Of a stretch of DNA of 26,509 nucleotides, positions 22,902 to 26,509 are shown one piece after another. A program made the translations under genes and the position numbers. The notes under the pieces are model-generated. The model did not search any database. It had not been told where the DNA came from and saw only the letters and a program-made list of their open reading frames with translations. Every line of letters starts with the position of its first letter. Position 1 is the first letter of the stretch. Origin of the DNA: Nitrospira sp. (GTDB taxonomy: Bacteria; UBA9089; CG2-30-40-21; SBAY01); the NCBI GenBank assembly GCA_005239945.1, contig SBAY01000163.1, positions 1-26,509 of the forward strand, given 5' to 3'.

Positions 22902-23505
22902 TTAGCCCCAATGGGTTATAGAATTTCCGAGACGTAAAAAAAGAATTATGCTATTAGGATTTCTTCCATTACCTGATTTCCCTGCTTCTAATGTTATGAT
23001 AAAAGTAGTACCTTTGTCCGGCACACTGCTAACCTTTATTTTATCCTGATGCTTTTTGATGATATTATAAACAATGGCCAGCCCCAAACCGGTTCCTTTT
23101 TCCTTTGTGGTAAAAAACGGGTCAAATATCACCGGTACATTTTCTGGAAGGATGCCCTTACCGCTATCAGAAACCTTAATCAAGACATCACCCCTGATAG
23201 TATCAATCTCTACCTCCAGCAAACCATTATCTCCCTTAGCCTCAACCGCATTACTAAACAGGTTGGTATATACCTGTCCTAAGAGATGTCTGTCAGCCAG
23301 TATCTCGATTTTTGCCGGAGAGTTAAGATTGAATTTGACATCAGCCAAGGCACTGAATAGTATCGGACAACTCCAGCTAGCGAATCTTCCTTCTGCTCTC
23401 TATAAAACCGAGATAGGTAGCGATAACGAAACTAAGTATGAGGCTTAAGGTTATAAAAAACCAAGGACTATCTTTTTCTTTAAAGACATATAATTTAAGA
23501 ATTTA
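22902..23505 (-). pseudogene. Sensor histidine kinase relic (membrane end plus ATPase domain)
   Basis: The - strand encodes a HATPase_c domain (22902-23348 and slightly upstream): N box NLFSNAVEA, G1 VSDSGKGI, F box FDPFFTTKEKG and G2 GTGLGLAIVYNII. Further upstream, in another frame at about 23390-23505, is KEKDSPWFFITLSLILSF and then VIATYLGFIESRR, which looks like the end of a sensor region plus a membrane helix. The HisKA domain with the phospho-accepting histidine is missing between them. The gene therefore has an internal deletion and frame change and should not signal normally. No response regulator is nearby. Confidence 0.65.
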
Positions 23506-23578
23506 CCACGAAAGACCTATCTCATTTATTTATAAGTATGCCAGAAATAGATTGAAATGTCAAGAAAAAAATTTCACG

Positions 23579-23676
23579 CCAGCAATTCTCATTTTGGATT
23601 TTTGGCCCGATTTAACTTATAGAAATTAGTAACTTCGCCATAAATGGCGGAGTTATTTCAAAATGAGAATTGTTGG
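23579..23676. mobile_element. 98-bp miniature inverted-repeat element
   Basis: The ends CCAGCAATTCTCATTTTG and CAAAATGAGAATTGTTGG are inverted repeats with one mismatch over 18 bp. The flanks repeat TTTCACG directly (23572-23578 and 23677-23683), consistent with a 7-8 bp target duplication. The centre holds an 11-bp hairpin, AACTTCGCCAT-AA-ATGGCGGAGTT. It is non-coding and too small to carry its own transposase. Confidence 0.75.
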
Positions 23677-23812
23677 TTTCACGCAAATAATCCCTCAATT
23701 ACCAATAGATTCAAGACTCAAAAACATGGAAAACGAGAAGATTTTGGGTCATCAATACTCAATAGCTAACAGTCTACAGCCTATAGCCTAAACAACCTGA
23801 ACGATTACCATA

Positions 23813-23851
23813 ATTCTACATTCTACATTCTACATTCAATATTCTACATTC
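23813..23851 (+). repeat. Short tandem repeat (ATTCTAC)n
   Basis: Consecutive ATTCTAC units with one interruption (CAAT) form a short tandem array in the spacer upstream of hdrA. Nothing else recognisable is seen in 23685-23940. Confidence 0.75.
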
Positions 23852-23942
23852 AAAAGATAAAGAAATTCCAATAAAAGCAGGAGGAGTGTTTTATGATAAC
23901 CTTACCTACAAATTTTACACACACCCAAAGTTGATTTTCCTC

Positions 23943-23971
23943 TTGACATCTTCCATTCAAGGTAGTATACT
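23943..23971 (+). promoter_or_regulatory. Promoter for hdrA-mvhD
   Basis: TTGACA (23943-23948) and TATACT (23966-23971) are 17 bp apart. Both lie inside the longest possible hdrA frame, which argues for the downstream start at 24000. Confidence 0.7.
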
Positions 23972-23999
23972 AATACCATCCGGGAAGGAGAGAATACTT

Positions 24000-26012
24000 A
24001 TGAGGCGTTTCAATTACACAGGCCCTGTCTATGAAGATGAACATTATGTAGTCATGAAAAAGAAAGGGGATGAGAAAGTAGGCGTATTCCTTTGTGGATG
24101 TGGCCCAAATATCAGTGAAATCCTGGATATTGACCATCTCAGCCAATTTTGCCTCAGCCTGCCTGAGGTTTCCTGGGCGGGAAAACACAACCTTCTTTGT
24201 TCTGAAGAAGGCCATCAGGAACTAATCAAACAAATAAAGGAAAACGGACTTGAGCGGGTTGTTATAGCCGCCTGTTCACCCAAAGAGCATGAATACAAAT
24301 TTCGTCAGGTTTGTCTTCAGGCTGGGCTTAATCCCTTTCTCATGCAGATAGCCAACATCCGGGAGCAGTATGCCTGGGTTATCTCTGATAAAAAGCAAGC
24401 TGAGAAAAAGGCTGAAACCATTATCAGAGCCGCCATTAAACGCGTCAGGATTCACGAACCGATTGAATTGAAAGAAATCCCTCTAAAAACCGATACCCTG
24501 GTGATAGGTGCGGGGCCTGCAGGAATTGAAGCCTGTCTGCTTCTGGCACAGAAGGGAAGAAATGTCTATCTGGTTGAACGAGACCCATGTGTCGGTGGAC
24601 ACATAACCCGTTACGAGGAGGTATTCCCTAACCTTGAATGCACTACCTGCATGATGGAAGGGAAAATAGACGAACTCCTGCACAAGGAAAATATAAGGGT
24701 GATGACCTGCAGCACGGTGGAGGAAGTGCTGGGCTATTTCGGTCAATTCAGGGTGAAGGTAAAGCAGAGGGCAGGTTGTGTTTCCATGGAAAAATGTATT
24801 GGCTGTGGGGTTTGTTATGAATCCTGCCCTGTGGAAGTTCCCAATGAATTCAATGAAGGCATGGGAACACGAAAGGCAATTTTCACCCCTTATGCCGGCT
24901 CTCTTCCCAATGTTCCGGTTATTGACCGCAACAATTGTTTAAGGTTTCGCGGTCAGGATTGTTCAGCCTGCAAGGATATCTGCCCATTCGAGGCTATTGA
25001 TTTCAGCCAGGAGGACAGGATAGAAGAGATTTCTGTGGGAGCTGTGGTGGTCGCTACTGGATTTTCAGTCTTTAATCCCGAAACCAATCTTCCCGGGGTC
25101 TATACAAGCATGAAGTTTGAACGGCTGGCCAGCTCTACAGGACCGACATCAGGAGAGATTGTGCTCCCAAATGGTAAACCACCAAATTCTGTAGTCCTGG
25201 TTCACTGTGTTGGCAGTCGTGATAAAAAGCACAACCGCTACTGCTCCAAGGTTTGCTGTATGACCGCCTTGAAATATTCACATATCCTGAAAAAGAAGAT
25301 TCCTGAGGTAAAAATTACCCACCTTTATTCTGACTGGTGCCTTCCTGGAAAAGGATACCAGCAATTCAAGCAAAACCTTGAGGAAAGGGAGTCTCCTTCA
25401 TTTACCAGGGTTGAGGATATGACCAAGGTAAGATTGGAAAAGGGGTTGGATTCAAAAACAGCAGTAACCTTCCCACGATTGAATGGAGGTCAGGAATCTT
25501 TAATGGCTGATATGGTCATACTGTTATCCGCCATGGAACCGCAAAGCGATGCCGAGCAAGTAGCTAATCTGTTTTCTATATCAAGGGATGATGAAGGCTT
25601 TTTTAAAGAGGAGCATTCAAAAATCGCCCCGGTATCAACCACTACCAAAGGTATTTACCTTGCCGGATGTGCCCAGGGGCCAAAGGATATTCAAGAATCG
25701 GTTGCCCAGGGGGGTGCAGCCGCAGGTCGAATTTTATCAATCCTTATGCCTGGGGAAAAACATGAGGTTGAACCTCAAACTGCAAAAATCGATGAAGAGA
25801 TTTGCGGTGGATGTAAGACCTGTATCTCGGTTTGCCCTTATAAGGCTATATTTTTTGATGCCCAAAAAAGGATTGCGGTGGTGGAGGATGTGCTCTGCCA
25901 GGGATGTGGGACATGCGCCTCTTCCTGCCCGAGCGGGGCAGCAGAGTATAAAAATTTTACAGTAAAACAGCTTTCTGCTGAAATAGAGGGAATGATTTAT
26001 GGAAAAGTTTGA
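24000..26012 (+). CDS. hdrA: Heterodisulfide reductase subunit A-like flavoprotein
   Basis: This is a 670-residue HdrA. The N-terminal domain has FLCGCGPNI (around C32/C34) and the HdrA-typical ACSPKEHEYKF. An FAD-binding GAGPAG lies at 170-175, ferredoxin-like clusters at 266-277 (CIGCGVCYESCP) and about 313-329 (DCSACKDICP), a cysteine group in HCVGSRD...YCSKVCCM (403-420), and two C-terminal [4Fe-4S] motifs (602-613 and 633-644). HdrA is the flavin subunit that bifurcates or confurcates electrons in cytoplasmic complexes. GGAAGGAG precedes ATG 24000; a longer frame from 23886 would include the promoter and is rejected. It overlaps mvhD by 14 bp. No hdrB or hdrC is visible. Confidence 0.92.
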   Translation: MRRFNYTGPVYEDEHYVVMKKKGDEKVGVFLCGCGPNISEILDIDHLSQFCLSLPEVSWAGKHNLLCSEEGHQELIKQIKENGLERVVIAACSPKEHEYKFRQVCLQAGLNPFLMQIANIREQYAWVISDKKQAEKKAETIIRAAIKRVRIHEPIELKEIPLKTDTLVIGAGPAGIEACLLLAQKGRNVYLVERDPCVGGHITRYEEVFPNLECTTCMMEGKIDELLHKENIRVMTCSTVEEVLGYFGQFRVKVKQRAGCVSMEKCIGCGVCYESCPVEVPNEFNEGMGTRKAIFTPYAGSLPNVPVIDRNNCLRFRGQDCSACKDICPFEAIDFSQEDRIEEISVGAVVVATGFSVFNPETNLPGVYTSMKFERLASSTGPTSGEIVLPNGKPPNSVVLVHCVGSRDKKHNRYCSKVCCMTALKYSHILKKKIPEVKITHLYSDWCLPGKGYQQFKQNLEERESPSFTRVEDMTKVRLEKGLDSKTAVTFPRLNGGQESLMADMVILLSAMEPQSDAEQVANLFSISRDDEGFFKEEHSKIAPVSTTTKGIYLAGCAQGPKDIQESVAQGGAAAGRILSILMPGEKHEVEPQTAKIDEEICGGCKTCISVCPYKAIFFDAQKRIAVVEDVLCQGCGTCASSCPSGAAEYKNFTVKQLSAEIEGMIYGKV

Positions 26013-26412
26013 GCCGGTAATTACAGGATTTTTGTGCAGATGGTGTTCGTATGCCGCCGCGGATATGGCTGGAAATGCCCGAATGCACTATCCACCCAAC
26101 CTGGGTGTGATACGGACGATGTGTTCTGGAAGGGTTGACCCACAATTAGTGCTTAAAGCCTTTGCCGGCGGAGCAGACGGCGTTATTATCATGGGCTGTC
26201 ATCCAGGAGACTGCCACTATAAAGAGGGAAATTACAAGGCACTCAATAGATTTCACCTGTTACGAAAGGTTATTGAGCAATTGGGAATTGATAAAAGACG
26301 ACTTCGCCTTGAGTGGATATCAGCCACAGAGGCTAAAAAGTTTGTCCAGGTTGTTACGAATATGGTGGAGGAGATCAGACAACTGGGTCCTCTATCAAAA
26401 AGTGAAAAATGA
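25999..26412 (+). CDS. mvhD: MvhD/FrhD-like [2Fe-2S] electron-transfer subunit
   Basis: This 137-residue protein has the five conserved cysteines C13, C16 (FLCRWCSYAAAD), C42 (RTMCSGRVD), C67 and C72 (GCHPGDCHY), which hold a [2Fe-2S] cluster in the MvhD family. It links a hydrogenase, formate dehydrogenase or NADH-dependent module to HdrA. In acetogens such as Moorella, hdrA and mvhD genes cluster with methylenetetrahydrofolate reductase genes (metV, metF). Here whatever followed is hidden, because a group II intron begins about 5 bp after the stop. The gene overlaps hdrA and has normal length. Confidence 0.9.
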   Translation: MEKFEPVITGFLCRWCSYAAADMAGNARMHYPPNLGVIRTMCSGRVDPQLVLKAFAGGADGVIIMGCHPGDCHYKEGNYKALNRFHLLRKVIEQLGIDKRRLRLEWISATEAKKFVQVVTNMVEEIRQLGPLSKSEK

Positions 26413-26417
26413 AACCA

Positions 26418-26509
26418 GTAGAGTAGAAACAGACTTCCCAGATATATCCTGTTTCATCTGTTCCCCTCATCAAACCGTGCGTGCGGTTTTCCCGCACACG
26501 GCTTTCCGA
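26418..26509 (-). mobile_element. Group II intron, 3' end with domains V and VI (partial)
   Basis: On the - strand, 26505-26472 forms a 34-nt domain V hairpin: AAAGCCGTGTGCGGG, AAAA loop, then CCGCACGCACGGTTT. It includes the AGC catalytic triad. Domain VI follows: GAGGGGAACAG pairs with CTGTTTCTACTC and can leave an unpaired adenosine for lariat formation. The intron would end near CTACTCTAC at 26418. It is antisense to mvhD and starts about 5 bp beyond its stop. The remaining intron and maturase gene lie outside the window. Confidence 0.85.

Noticed and set aside
23438..23629. A 63-codon protein on the + strand
   Set aside because: It spans the kinase relic and the left end of the 98-bp element, has no ribosome site and is of low complexity.
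23886..23999. 38-codon N-terminal extension of hdrA
   Set aside because: It contains a TTGACA-17-TATACT promoter and does not look like HdrA sequence. ATG 24000 has a better ribosome site.
1..26509. tRNA or rRNA genes
   Set aside because: No cloverleaf with a GTTCRANYC arm and no rRNA-like conserved stretch was found by eye in the spacers.

Overview
This is an AT-rich bacterial window with densely packed genes, nearly all on the + strand, and the standard genetic code. The gene content suggests an uncultured anaerobe using the reductive acetyl-CoA (Wood-Ljungdahl) pathway. It has a CooC-type nickel chaperone, a short MetE-like (core-MetE) methionine synthase, FolD, and an HdrA-MvhD electron-transfer pair. 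The phylum cannot be assigned from sequence reading alone. Both window edges end inside group II intron sequence in the same orientation: an intron 5' end at 1-93 and an intron 3' end with domain V at about 26418-26509, both on the - strand. The window is therefore probably a contig broken at a repeated intron.

Region 1 (about 180-8064) is accessory and defence-like, and heavily decayed. It holds an AAA/DUF4143 ATPase, RadC, a HicB-HicA toxin-antitoxin pair and a broken ORF6N gene. Then comes a mosaic in which the last 37-42 codons of a type IIG (Eco57I-like) restriction gene occur three times. Each copy is followed by the start of a DUF1016 (YhcG-type PD-(D/E)XK nuclease) gene: the first truncated, the second carrying a nonsense codon and a frameshift, the third cut right after its start by a 341-bp miniature transposon with 8-bp target duplications. 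DUF3644 and DUF3800 genes lie inside the mosaic. Just downstream of the DUF3800 gene is a compact, apparently pseudoknotted RNA candidate (6060-6146).

Region 2 (about 8100-19300) is mostly metabolic and housekeeping: a MetE-like methyltransferase, a CooC-like ATPase, a radical SAM protein, folD, a four-S1-domain rpsA-like protein, holB, ricT and metG. Two separate MNT nucleotidyltransferase/HEPN toxin-antitoxin pairs are inserted, one directly upstream of folD and one upstream of holB. Many spacers carry short imperfect inverted repeats built from a few recurring words.

Region 3 (about 19300-23860) holds a truncated TSUP permease on the - strand, an intact TSUP permease with a consensus promoter plus a small three-helix membrane protein, a frameshifted transposase relic, a DUF4258-DUF2283 pair, a histidine kinase relic on the - strand, and a 98-bp miniature inverted-repeat element.

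Region 4 (23940-26412) is a promoter followed by hdrA and mvhD, which probably encode part of an electron-bifurcating or confurcating complex. The group II intron begins about 5 bp after the mvhD stop, so the rest of the operon, if there is one, lies outside the window.
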